From Bacteroidaceae bacterium (GTDB lineage Bacteria; Bacteroidota; Bacteroidia; Bacteroidales; Bacteroidaceae), in the NCBI GenBank assembly GCA_016291905.1, contig JAEEZS010000067.1, positions 120,055 through 184,054 on the forward strand: 64,000 nucleotides of DNA. The letters run 5' to 3'. Numbering within the stretch: the first letter of the stretch is position 1; each line of letters opens with the position of its first letter. A program made the translations under genes and the position numbers. Below, in pieces: positions 26,734 to 37,794 of the stretch. The notes below the pieces were generated by a model that had not been told where the DNA came from, made no database searches, and saw only the letters and a program-made list of their open reading frames with translations.

Positions 26734-27648
26734 TTATTTCGGCTTTGCCGCTCGACTGCGGTTTACCACCGCCACGCCGCTGAACACCAGTAGCGCGGCG
26801 GTGACTTTTTGCCACGTTACGGTATCCTGCCCGATGCAGATGCTCACAACGGCTGCCAGCATAGGCTGGATGTAGGAGTACATGCTCACCAGCGTGGGGC
26901 GGATGCGCTTCTGCCCGAAGGGGATGAGGAAGTACGCCACAAACGTGGCGAAGAAGATGACGTAGGCCACCTCCCAGATGACGTTGGCGGGAATGGTGGC
27001 CCATTGCGCCGTAGCGAAGTCCTTTGCCGAAAAGGGCAGCGACACCAACAACGACACCAGAAAACTCCACTTCATGAACGTCACCACGCTATAGCGGGAG
27101 ATGAGAGGACGGAAGGCACCCAGATAGAGCGCGAAGGTCAGGCAGTTCATCAGGATGAGCACCACGCCTAGCGGCTTCGTCTGCTCCACGCCGCCTGTGG
27201 CATGGAACGAGTTGAAGATAAGCAGCATCACCCCTGCGAAACTCATGGCTACGCCGCTTGCCTTCTTCAGCGTAATGGGCTCATGGAGGAACAGCGCGGC
27301 TATGCACATCGTCATGATGGGGCTGAAGGACGAGAGGATGGAGGTGTCGATACTTGTTGTCATAGTTATGGCGACGAGGAACGTCATCTGTGGCGCGAAC
27401 AATCCCAGCAGCGATGCCGCCACAATGCGAATCCAGTCCCTGCGGGCCACCTTCTCATGGGGCATGAAGGCCGACAGCAGCCAGAACAGAGCCGTCGCCC
27501 CCGCTGCCCGCATCGTGAAGAGCATAGTAGGCGTGATGGCATCGGAGTTGGCAATCTCCTTGCACATTACAATGTTCAGTCCGAATATGATGTAAGCCCC
27601 TGCGCAGGCCAGATGCCCTGTCAAATGACGTTTCGATGTGGTATCCAT
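26734..27648 (-). CDS. EamA-family (DMT) inner-membrane transporter
   Basis: A 304-residue protein with ten hydrophobic segments in two EamA halves (first about 12-145, second about 160-295). Typical features are GAYIIFGLNIVMCKEIA at the first helix and PLGVVLILMNCLTFALYLGA at the start of the second half, with the PTLVSMYSYIQPMLAAVVS segment late in repeat two. It should export or import a small metabolite; substrate unknown. A TAACTTTG box on the minus strand (complement at 27671-27678) fits its -7. Four 22-bp palindromic repeats lie about 130-210 bp upstream. Confidence 0.9.
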   Translation of the reverse strand: MDTTSKRHLTGHLACAGAYIIFGLNIVMCKEIANSDAITPTMLFTMRAAGATALFWLLSAFMPHEKVARRDWIRIVAASLLGLFAPQMTFLVAITMTTSIDTSILSSFSPIMTMCIAALFLHEPITLKKASGVAMSFAGVMLLIFNSFHATGGVEQTKPLGVVLILMNCLTFALYLGAFRPLISRYSVVTFMKWSFLVSLLVSLPFSAKDFATAQWATIPANVIWEVAYVIFFATFVAYFLIPFGQKRIRPTLVSMYSYIQPMLAAVVSICIGQDTVTWQKVTAALLVFSGVAVVNRSRAAKPK

Positions 27649-27780
27649 ACGTTCTTTTACCTTTCGGCTGCAAAGTTACTCCGAATCGCGCGAAATACCA
27701 TCATCCCCACCTCGTTTTTTCGTTCCCTGTCTGAAAAAACCCTTTCGTTAGCAAGGCTACTCCAAAGAATAGTTTTTTTT

Positions 27781-27856
27781 CATCGCAATGATTACGTTCT
27801 TTCATCGCGATGAAAATAATCTTTCATTGCGATGAAAACAATCTTTCATCGCGATG
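27781..27856. repeat. Four palindromes with exact 22-bp period
   Basis: CATCGCAATG (27781), CATCGCGATG (27803), CATTGCGATG (27825) and CATCGCGATG (27847) start exactly 22 bp apart. Units 2 and 4 extend to the 16-bp palindrome TTTCATCGCGATGAAA. Spacers are A/T-rich and similar (AAAATAATCTTT, AAAACAATCTTT). The rest of 27649-28034 holds only the EamA promoter region and a terminator. Candidate operator array for the EamA gene, or a general chromosome-binding site. Confidence 0.8.
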
Positions 27857-27946
27857 AAAAACTCATTCTCTTTAATTCCCATTGAAAAAGAGCCTTTTGT
27901 CAGCAGCGGAAAGGAGCTGTTTTCAGGTGTTTTTTTCTTAAGAAAT

Positions 27947-27972
27947 CCCCGTTACCTTCGCAGGCAACGGGG
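27947..27972 (-). terminator. Terminator of the barrel protein gene at 28035
   Basis: On the minus strand CCCCGTTGCCT and AGGTAACGGGG form a hairpin with a small internal mismatch, followed by ATTTCTT. It lies about 60 bp after the stop at 28035. Confidence 0.7.
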
Positions 27973-28034
27973 ACAAGTGCTTCATCGAATAAAGAGCGAA
28001 CTTAAAAAGGTTTTATGATTAGAGGAAAATACCG

Positions 28035-28661
28035 TTAGAACGCCCAGCCGAGGCGGATGGCGGGCTCGCAGTAGAAGCCGGCTGTGGTGTAGGTGTGCGC
28101 GATGGGGGCAAAGGTGTACGAACTTTGGCTTTCCCTTGTCCGTTCCATCATCAGTCCCATCTCGGCACCGCAGTAGAGCCCCTTCCAGAGATAGACATCG
28201 ATGCCTGTAAAGGCGCCGCCCATGAACTGCCAGCCGCTGAAATGGCCGTTATTATCCGTCGTCTCATATTTATTGCCAGAGGCGTCGTAATGGAAGGCGA
28301 GGAGTCTTGAGCATCCCGCCTGGACGCCGGCGTACAAGCTGATGCGTTCTGAAACGCCCCAATGACGTTCGCAACCCAGACTGAGGTCGCAGTTGCTGTA
28401 TCCAGACTTGTTTAGATTGCTTGAGGAAGTCGTCTCCTTGGTCTGCCCCCAATTGAACCCTAAGCGGAGGCGCAGGGCGTCGTTGTCCGTCAGGAAATAG
28501 CGTAGTCTGATGCCATTGTCAATAAGGTTAAAAACTGCGCTTTCCGAAAATGGCCTGAGGCCGATTTCCACTCCCATATCGCCCTTCTCAGGCATTATGC
28601 CTTGCGCGTTCACACTCATGACTGCCACAAGGGCTGCCATCAAAATCATTGATTTCTTCAT
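28035..28661 (-). CDS. Outer-membrane beta-barrel protein
   Basis: Start at 28661 gives the signal peptide MKKSMILMAALVAVMSVNAQ (208 residues); the upstream open frame to 28790 overlaps the previous gene. The mature part has alternating strands (GVEIGLRPFSESAVFNLI, LRLRLGFNWGQT, ISLYAGVQAGC) and ends in CEPAIRLGWAF with a terminal Phe, as expected for an outer-membrane barrel of 8 to 10 strands. Function unknown. It begins 37 bp after the lipoprotein ending at 28699 and likely belongs to the same transcript as the two lipoproteins upstream. Confidence 0.82.
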   Translation of the reverse strand: MKKSMILMAALVAVMSVNAQGIMPEKGDMGVEIGLRPFSESAVFNLIDNGIRLRYFLTDNDALRLRLGFNWGQTKETTSSSNLNKSGYSNCDLSLGCERHWGVSERISLYAGVQAGCSRLLAFHYDASGNKYETTDNNGHFSGWQFMGGAFTGIDVYLWKGLYCGAEMGLMMERTRESQSSYTFAPIAHTYTTAGFYCEPAIRLGWAF

Positions 28662-28698
28662 AAATCTTTTTACTAAATAAATGGTTATAAAATGGTTT

Positions 28699-29577
28699 TT
28701 ATCGGTTCCACGGGCTCTGATAGGTGATGTGCCCCGTAACAAACATCTTGTAGCTATCCCTATAATACCAGAACAGGTAGATGCGGGCATAGGTGTAGCC
28801 GGAATAGGCGCCTCGGGCCTTGTCCCATTTGCGGCAACGGATGATATAGCCGTCGCCTGTATTCATAGGCTCTTTTTCACTCCAGCCACTCTGGGGTATC
28901 TCGTTGATATTCATGACGCCTTTGGAACGGCCAACGTTGATGATGCTGGCATCGAATTCTTCGTCGCAGATGGGGCAGAGGTTGTACTCGTCGTCAATCC
29001 TTAAGCCGCTGATGCCTTTGAAGTAGAGCGTGGTCCGTCCTGCTGGAATCCCTCGCAGGCAGAGCGAGCCGCCTCCATTCTTGGGATATCGGGTCAAGCC
29101 TGCAGGGTCCTGGGCATATTCGAACTGGCAGCCTGTCAGCTCGTTCCATGTCTTGATGACGATGTCCTCATCAGTCTGCTTGCCTCCTTCTCCATCGTTG
29201 ATGATGAACTGGTAGATGGTGTTTTCATTCAGATAGAGCGCATAGTTGCCGTCCGTCAGCGTCGCAAGGTCTATCTGGCATCCGTCGGCATTGGGGTAAA
29301 GCCGCGAAAAGACAATATCCTGTGTGTCGTTATTATAGAGACTGACGGTGAAGTTTATTGTCTTCCCAAGAGTGAGGATGAGCGTCTTGTCTCGGATGAT
29401 GACGGAGCAGGGAGTCCTCTCTGTGGCGTATTCTTCCGACGTGATGTAGATTCGGTCAACAATGCCCGTGCCTCGGATGACCAGTTCTTCCGGGGGAGTC
29501 TTGGTCTCAAGTGCACCCTCACATCCGCTGAGTACCAGCGCCGCGAGGAGGGAGAGGGTGAGAAGTGTCTTTTTCAT
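28699..29577 (-). CDS. Lipoprotein of unknown function
   Basis: A 292-residue lipoprotein (signal MKKTLLTLSLLAALVLSGC). Its first 40 residues, including PPEEL and IRGTGIVDRI, closely match the N-terminus of the serpin just upstream (PPEEP, IRPGGIVDRI). The rest differs: it has beta-rich segments (FTVSLYNNDTQDIVFSRLYP, GNYALYLNENTIYQFIINDG) and a CPIC motif (LCPICDEEF) with two further Cys nearby that could bind a metal. I do not recognise the main domain. It lies 62 bp after the serpin stop, so cotranscription is likely. Confidence 0.8.
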   Translation of the reverse strand: MKKTLLTLSLLAALVLSGCEGALETKTPPEELVIRGTGIVDRIYITSEEYATERTPCSVIIRDKTLILTLGKTINFTVSLYNNDTQDIVFSRLYPNADGCQIDLATLTDGNYALYLNENTIYQFIINDGEGGKQTDEDIVIKTWNELTGCQFEYAQDPAGLTRYPKNGGGSLCLRGIPAGRTTLYFKGISGLRIDDEYNLCPICDEEFDASIINVGRSKGVMNINEIPQSGWSEKEPMNTGDGYIIRCRKWDKARGAYSGYTYARIYLFWYYRDSYKMFVTGHITYQSPWNR

Positions 29578-29639
29578 ATACTTCTTATTTAATTTCTAAT
29601 TCCTAATTTCTAATTTCTAATTTTCTATTTTTCTAACTC

Positions 29640-30917
29640 CTAATTCTCCTCAATGCTTTCCACCTTGCCGATGAAGAGGATGTTGTGGCTTTTGTTGTCG
29701 CGCACGGCAAAGACGAAGGGATGGTCAACAAAGAAGTTGATGGGCTCAGGACGAGGGGTGTTGTCTCCAAGGGACGTTCTTAAATTACCCCATTCTGTGA
29801 CAGCTGCCATCTCTGCTCCGTTTTCGTCGATGCGGACAGATACGTCCTGATTGATGAAATGGAGGATCAGTTCGGGATTTATATTCACGAGCGGACGCTG
29901 CATGACTTTCCTGATGCCGAGTTCCTGTAAGGGGGTAAGCAGTTCGTAGCTCGTTTTGAACTGGAATTTGGGCAGGTGCAGGATGATTTCTTTGGAAGAC
30001 AGTTGCTGGTTCCAGTCAATTGCAGGGAGGATGTCGTTAGTCGAAAAGCCTTCGAGGGGAAGGGCTATGAGCAAGCTGAAGTTCTGATAAACGAAATCCA
30101 TAGAAAGCAGACGATAGGAGGAGGCTTCTGCGTAGTGGTAATAGGATTTGTTCTGCATCATGTCGACGGTCTGCTCTTCGCCACTGGAGAGGACGAAGGT
30201 GTCCTTTCGGGTGCTGTCCGCTTTAAAGGGGATTGCCCATTCGGCTCCAAACCAGGTGGCATTGGCGGCAACGATGCGCGTGCCGGCATTAATCGGAAGA
30301 TTCAGCTCACGGAGGTTGCCGTAAGTATGGTCGTAGGCCCATTGGCAGATGGTGTTCCTTGCCTTTTGGGTCTTCTTGAAGTCGAGGCTGCTCACTTCGG
30401 CGTCGTAGTAAGTCTTGTTGACGTTGATGAAGTCGGCGTTGATGGGGTAGCCTTTCTGCGTCCAGATGGCGTTGGCGAGGCAGACGTTATTGGTGCTCTC
30501 GAGGGCATCGCGCAGCTTGTGGTACCAGGCGTTGAGGGCATCGAGGGTGACACCCTTACCGGCAATGCTGTCAAGCAATTCGGCGCAGGCTTCGTCGTCC
30601 ACGCCGTTAGCCAGCATGCCGAGGGCAATTTCGAGGCTGAGGGGCGAGATGCAGACGTTCTTGTTCGGCTCGGCTTCGAGGCAGAGCTTACCAAAAAGCT
30701 TTTGGGCAAAGTCGGCACCCATTTGGGCGTAGGCTTTTTCTTCTTCGCTGGGCGTCAGCATTAGGGGCTTTGAATCTTCGCGTTTGAAGATGCGGTCCAC
30801 GATGCCACCCGGGCGGATGAGGGGTTCTTCGGGTGGGTTCCCTGGGTCAAATGCATCGTTGCATCCGCAGAACATCAGCGCCGCGAGGAGGGAGAGGGTG
30901 AAAAGGGTCTTTTTCAT
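29640..30917 (-). CDS. Serpin-family lipoprotein
   Basis: A 425-residue protein with a lipoprotein signal (MKKTLFTLSLLAALMFCGC) and a complete serpin fold: FAQKLFGKLC and NVCISPLSLEIALGMLANG (helices A/B), LANAIWTQKGY, ANATWFGAEWAIPF (breach/shutter), VDMMQNKSYYHYAE, and the hinge and reactive loop about 365-395 (VRIDENGAEMAAVTEW), then FFVDHPFVFAVRDNKSHNILFIGKV, the serpin signature. The hinge has Met and Val among the small residues, so loop insertion could be less efficient; whether it is an inhibitor is uncertain. A surface serpin may block host or competitor serine proteases. Confidence 0.93.
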   Translation of the reverse strand: MKKTLFTLSLLAALMFCGCNDAFDPGNPPEEPLIRPGGIVDRIFKREDSKPLMLTPSEEEKAYAQMGADFAQKLFGKLCLEAEPNKNVCISPLSLEIALGMLANGVDDEACAELLDSIAGKGVTLDALNAWYHKLRDALESTNNVCLANAIWTQKGYPINADFINVNKTYYDAEVSSLDFKKTQKARNTICQWAYDHTYGNLRELNLPINAGTRIVAANATWFGAEWAIPFKADSTRKDTFVLSSGEEQTVDMMQNKSYYHYAEASSYRLLSMDFVYQNFSLLIALPLEGFSTNDILPAIDWNQQLSSKEIILHLPKFQFKTSYELLTPLQELGIRKVMQRPLVNINPELILHFINQDVSVRIDENGAEMAAVTEWGNLRTSLGDNTPRPEPINFFVDHPFVFAVRDNKSHNILFIGKVESIEEN

Positions 30918-30968
30918 ATTCTATTGCTTATATTTTTAATCTTCAATTTTCAATCTTCAATCTTCAAT

Positions 30969-32510
30969 TTATATCTTGAACAGGCTAAGGTAGGGCTCGG
31001 CAAGCTTGGCGCGGAGGCGGTGCTTGTGGGAGCGGATGGTGGTGTCGGTGACGCCGGTGCAGATGGTCTGCGTGTAGGTGGAGAAGCCGAGGCGGCAGAG
31101 GAGCAGGCAGGTAAGCTCGGAGTCGCTGAGCGTGGGGCTCTGCTGGCGTAGCTCGTCCACGATGGGACGGAAGATGCGGAAGAGCTCCATCTGCAAGTTG
31201 GCGGTACGCTCAGAGGGGAAGGCGTCGAAGCCGCGCGTGCGGCTCAGGTGGATGGCGCTGAGCTCGTTGTTCCACGGGCTTTGCATGAACTGGTTGATGC
31301 AGGCGCCCAGCTGCTCTTCGAAGTGAAGGGTGCTATTATCGTTCTTACGGGCATGTTGCTTTAGCCACCGATACCTGAAGCAAACGAGCGCAAAGCAAAA
31401 GAGCAGCCAATACAGCAGGATGGTGTAGTGACGAGTTGTCTGCCGCCGCTCCTGACTCAGTTCGTAACGGTGCAGCACATTCGACATGCGGACACGGTCC
31501 ACGCTGCCAGCAATGGTCTCCTTGAGGCTGGCGTAGTATTGCATGTGGCCATAGGCGCTTTCAAATTGTCCGCTAAGTGAATCGAGGGAGGCGAGGGCGC
31601 TGGTAGCCGAGGCTTCGAGGTAGAGATTGTCAGTCTGTCCGTAGCAGCGGTTCAGATAGAGCAGGGCAGAGTCGGGTTGGCCGAGGGCTTTGTACGCCTG
31701 CCCTTTTAAATAATAAGGAAAGAGTTTGTCGTCCCCTGTACGCAGCGATTCGGCCAGCGAGGCGTAGGCGAGGGCATCGGCAGCATTTCCCTTGCGGCGC
31801 GTGATGATGGAGAGCTGCTCGGCAGCGAGGGCTGTACCGATGGGGTTGTCGATGGCACGGCTTAGCGCCAGCAGGGTGACGTAGTTGTCGTATGATGCAT
31901 CCCATTCTCCAGCGGCCATCTGGCACTTGGCGATACCTTCGAGCGGCATAATCATACGGAGGCTGTCGCGTGTGAAGACTGCACAATCATAAGCCCGACG
32001 GTACCACTCGCGCGATTCGGCGAAGAGGTGCTGGTTGAAGAGGTGGTCGGCGATGTTCTGCGACGCACGGCGATTCATGACGTGGTCGCTCAGCTCGCGG
32101 AAGCCGTCGGCAGCGGGCAGGTAGGCCTCGACAGCACGGAAGTCGTCGCCCAAGTCGCGACAGACGCTTCCGAGATAGAACTGCGACAGGGCACGAAGCT
32201 CTTTGTCGCGGCCGCGGTGGCTATAGTAATCGACAGCCGAAAGAATGAGCGAATCGGAGGCGTGAGGGATGAGGCATTTGTCTCGGGCCTGTGTATAGAG
32301 CACGGCATAGAGGGCAGCCTCCTTTTTCGATTTACGATGGGATGAATGGCTTTGTAGCGCGACGTCCATCTGCTCCAGTTCCTCCAGGGCACGAGCGGGG
32401 TCGGTGTTGATGTATGTCCGTATCTCGTTCAGCTGACGGTGGACATCGGAAGCCGTCGCGACAGACGTCGTCAGCAACAAGGCGAAGAGGAGAAAAACGA
32501 CACGTTTCAT
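30969..32510 (-). CDS. Membrane-anchored TPR regulator with LuxR-like HTH
   Basis: A 513-residue protein: signal/anchor (1-20), tetratricopeptide-type helices (about 25-335), one transmembrane helix (about 360-380, LLYWLLFCFALVCFRY) and a cytoplasmic C-terminus ending in a helix-turn-helix (LSDSELTCLLLCRLGFSTYT, then VTDTTIRSHKHRLRAKL). This is the layout of Bacteroidota TPR-HTH regulators that sense a periplasmic signal and control transcription. The -33/-7 pair on the minus strand at 32534-32564 fits its promoter. Neighbouring serpin and lipoprotein genes 51 bp downstream are plausible targets (inference). Confidence 0.85.
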   Translation of the reverse strand: MKRVVFLLFALLLTTSVATASDVHRQLNEIRTYINTDPARALEELEQMDVALQSHSSHRKSKKEAALYAVLYTQARDKCLIPHASDSLILSAVDYYSHRGRDKELRALSQFYLGSVCRDLGDDFRAVEAYLPAADGFRELSDHVMNRRASQNIADHLFNQHLFAESREWYRRAYDCAVFTRDSLRMIMPLEGIAKCQMAAGEWDASYDNYVTLLALSRAIDNPIGTALAAEQLSIITRRKGNAADALAYASLAESLRTGDDKLFPYYLKGQAYKALGQPDSALLYLNRCYGQTDNLYLEASATSALASLDSLSGQFESAYGHMQYYASLKETIAGSVDRVRMSNVLHRYELSQERRQTTRHYTILLYWLLFCFALVCFRYRWLKQHARKNDNSTLHFEEQLGACINQFMQSPWNNELSAIHLSRTRGFDAFPSERTANLQMELFRIFRPIVDELRQQSPTLSDSELTCLLLCRLGFSTYTQTICTGVTDTTIRSHKHRLRAKLAEPYLSLFKI

Positions 32511-32533
32511 GCGATTCTTTTTCTAATTCGACG

Positions 32534-32564
32534 CAAAGGTAGCGCCTTTTTGTCCCCTGTGCAA
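32534..32564 (-). promoter_or_regulatory. Promoter of the TPR regulator operon
   Basis: On the minus strand TTG (complement 32562-32564) and TACCTTTG (complement 32534-32541) are separated by 20 bp, the consensus spacing. Confidence 0.7.
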
Positions 32565-32571
32565 GTAAAAT

Positions 32572-32596
32572 CCCGTTGCAAAAGCGTTGCAACGGG
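32572..32596 (-). terminator. Terminator of the NlpC/P60 gene
   Basis: CCCGTTGC (32572-32579) pairs with GCAACGGG (32589-32596); on the minus strand it is followed by ATTTTA. It lies just after the stop at 32612 and just before the next promoter. Confidence 0.65.
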
Positions 32597-32611
32597 TGTC
32601 GCAAAAGCGTT

Positions 32612-33280
32612 TTATTCGTCGCTGAAGCAAAACCAGTCAAGAGAATCTGGCGGAAAAGAGGGCAGAGTGGGGCCGTGCGGTAGTGGCTCGGAGAGCTTGA
32701 GCGAGGGCATGATAGAGGCGGCGCCGGGGGCGAAGTCGGGTAGGATTCGGCGAGCACCGAGGTAGCGGGCCTGGTAATAGGGTTCGCTAAGGTGGGAAAT
32801 GATGACGCCCGTGAGGGCAGCGTGGATGAAGGAGAACGATTTGCCGCCCGGGTCGGGGCCGATGTAGATGCCGACGTGGCCGGGAGTCTGCGAGATGCGT
32901 CGTCCGCTGAACACCACGATGTCGCCCCGCTGCAGGTGCTTAATGCCCTTTTTGACAGGGCGCCCTTGATGAGATTGCCCGTTGGAGGAGTGGCTGAGGT
33001 TATATCCGAACTGGGCATAGACATAGGAGGTGAACCCCGAGCAGTCGAATGCCGCAGGACCACGGGCTGCATAGCGGTAGGGCTTGCCTAAGGATTGTCG
33101 GGCAAAATCAATGATGCTGTCGGCTGTAGCTGCAGCACGGAGAGAATCCTTGTTCATCCCTATTCCCCGCAGCGACGAGCAAGCGGAAAGAGATAGCATA
33201 AATGAAAAATGAAGAATGAAGAATGAAAAATAAAAAGCTTTTTTATTGGTGCGCTGCATACGGGACATACTATTCTTCAT
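32612..33280 (-). CDS. NlpC/P60-family cell-wall peptidase lipoprotein
   Basis: A 222-residue protein. The catalytic cysteine is in AFDCSGFTSYVY, the histidine in GHVGIYIG and the third polar residue in FIHAALTG, the NlpC/P60 set. It would cut peptide bonds in peptidoglycan stems in the periplasm. A lipobox (LSLSAC) follows the hydrophobic core FYFSFFILHFSFML, which is encoded by an AT-rich TTCATTCTTCATTTTTC repeat. The N-terminus is uncertain (Met at 33280 or 33259); MKNSMSR is shared with the GH76 protein at 49723. A short IR and AT-rich repeats occupy the gap to the GH2 gene. Confidence 0.9.
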   Translation of the reverse strand: MKNSMSRMQRTNKKAFYFSFFILHFSFMLSLSACSSLRGIGMNKDSLRAAATADSIIDFARQSLGKPYRYAARGPAAFDCSGFTSYVYAQFGYNLSHSSNGQSHQGRPVKKGIKHLQRGDIVVFSGRRISQTPGHVGIYIGPDPGGKSFSFIHAALTGVIISHLSEPYYQARYLGARRILPDFAPGAASIMPSLKLSEPLPHGPTLPSFPPDSLDWFCFSDE

Positions 33281-33306
33281 TTTTCATTCTTCATTTTTCA
33301 TTCTTG
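33201..33306. repeat. AT-rich inverted repeats around the NlpC/P60 start
   Basis: AATGAAAAATGAAGAATGAA-type units (33201-33237) face TTCTTCATTTTTCATTCTTC-type units (33271-33306). The block between contains CGGGACATACTATT, which recurs as CGGGACATGCTATT near 49704, again at the start of a secreted protein. The left arm is coding for the signal peptide. Confidence 0.75.
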
Positions 33307-33308
33307 TA

Positions 33309-36893
<3,585 letters not shown>

Positions 36894-36951
36894 TTATTAC
36901 GGATGAGTTGATATTATACTATTGTGAGGACAAAAGTAAGCATAAAAAACG

Positions 36952-36980
36952 AAAAAACGCCCATTCGGGCGCTTTTTTTT
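36952..36980. terminator. Bidirectional terminator
   Basis: CGCCC (36958-36962) and GGGCG (36967-36971) pair across ATTC, flanked by AAAAAA and TTTTTTTT. It lies between the dispersed element and the GH2 start (36881), so it ends the transcript of the gene at 37078 or acts as an attenuator before the GH2 gene. Confidence 0.8.
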
Positions 36981-36987
36981 GAATAAT

Positions 36988-37077
36988 CCTTGGATTTCAT
37001 CCGACCTTCTCTCGCCATGACCAAAGCTCAAACAAGTTTGGCTTTGGTCATTTGGCTTAGCGAAAACGTTAAAAAGG
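36988..37077 (-). repeat. Dispersed structured element, copy 2
   Basis: Minus strand begins directly after the stop at 37078. It contains AACGTTTTCGCTAAGCCAAA and GGTCGGATGAAATCCAA, as at 11653-11737, around the perfect hairpin ATGACCAAAGC / GCTTTGGTCAT with an inner AAAC/GTTT pair. It leads into the terminator at 36952-36980. Most plausible roles: 3' element of the sigma operon, a small RNA, or a leader or attenuator for the GH2 gene. Confidence 0.7.
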
Positions 37078-37755
37078 TCAGTTTCGTTGTAGGTAGTAGG
37101 TGAGTGTGACGTCCGTTTTGAACGTGCAGCCAGTGCCATCGTAGCTGGTGTTGAAGGTGGTGTAGCCTGCGTATGTCTTTTCCAGCTCAGCATAGTTGCC
37201 TGTGGTGGTGTAGTCAACGGTCAGGCTTAAATTGTCGTTCCAATAGGGACTCTTTTTGTCGGCATTGCTCATCTCTGTCCAATTCTCCCATTTATAGCGC
37301 GCCTCATAGGTTTCTGTGCTGTCGCCCGTCAGGTAGAAAGTGAGCATCATTGTGCTGTCGTTTTCCACCTTCCACTGAAATTCCTTGCCGTATTTGAGCA
37401 GAGGGCTGTTGTCGTCGCTCGGTGTGGTTTCACCCGTTGGCAAATAAGTGGGATTTTTCTTGAGAGCGATGACGCCCCAGCCATCCGTTTCGAATGTCCA
37501 CGAGGCTTCTATCTCACGTGTGTCACGTCCTTGAATGTTATCGCGGACGGTGCCGTTGGCATCGCTGACAACGGTTTTAGTAAGAATGTCATAGCTAACA
37601 AAATTCCATTTTCCTGCAAAAGGCTCAATGTACATGCGATAAGAGAGAATACCCTCGCCATCTTCGCTTATCTTATCATTCATATTAATATCTGCGGTGC
37701 AGGCGGAAAACACGAAAAGAAGGGCGAGAGGAAAGAAAGTTAAATACTTTTTCAT
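37078..37755 (-). CDS. Lipoprotein of unknown function
   Basis: Start at 37755 gives MKKYLTFFPLALLFVFSAC (lipobox FSAC; 225 residues). The mature part shows a lipocalin-like pattern common in Bacteroidota lipoproteins: PFAGKWNFVSYDILTKTVVS, a strand run (WTFETDGWGVIALKKNP) and FQWKVENDSTMMLTFYL. It is predicted to fold as a beta barrel facing the periplasm or surface. It lies 39 bp after the barrel protein and belongs to the ECF sigma operon. The dispersed element starts right after its stop codon. Confidence 0.82.
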   Translation of the reverse strand: MKKYLTFFPLALLFVFSACTADINMNDKISEDGEGILSYRMYIEPFAGKWNFVSYDILTKTVVSDANGTVRDNIQGRDTREIEASWTFETDGWGVIALKKNPTYLPTGETTPSDDNSPLLKYGKEFQWKVENDSTMMLTFYLTGDSTETYEARYKWENWTEMSNADKKSPYWNDNLSLTVDYTTTGNYAELEKTYAGYTTFNTSYDGTGCTFKTDVTLTYYLQRN

Positions 37756-37794
37756 ATTCTTTGTAATTATAAATCCATTATTTATTTTCAATTC

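Noticed and set aside
27781..27856. Could the palindromic arrays be CRISPR?
   Set aside because: Units are 21-22 bp in total with no unique 30-bp spacers, and no cas genes are in the window.
37009..37070. The NVFAKPNDQS frame in element copy 2 as a gene
   Set aside because: It runs from inside the lipoprotein gene through a hairpin and the terminator, and the two copies diverge in frame after the hairpin.
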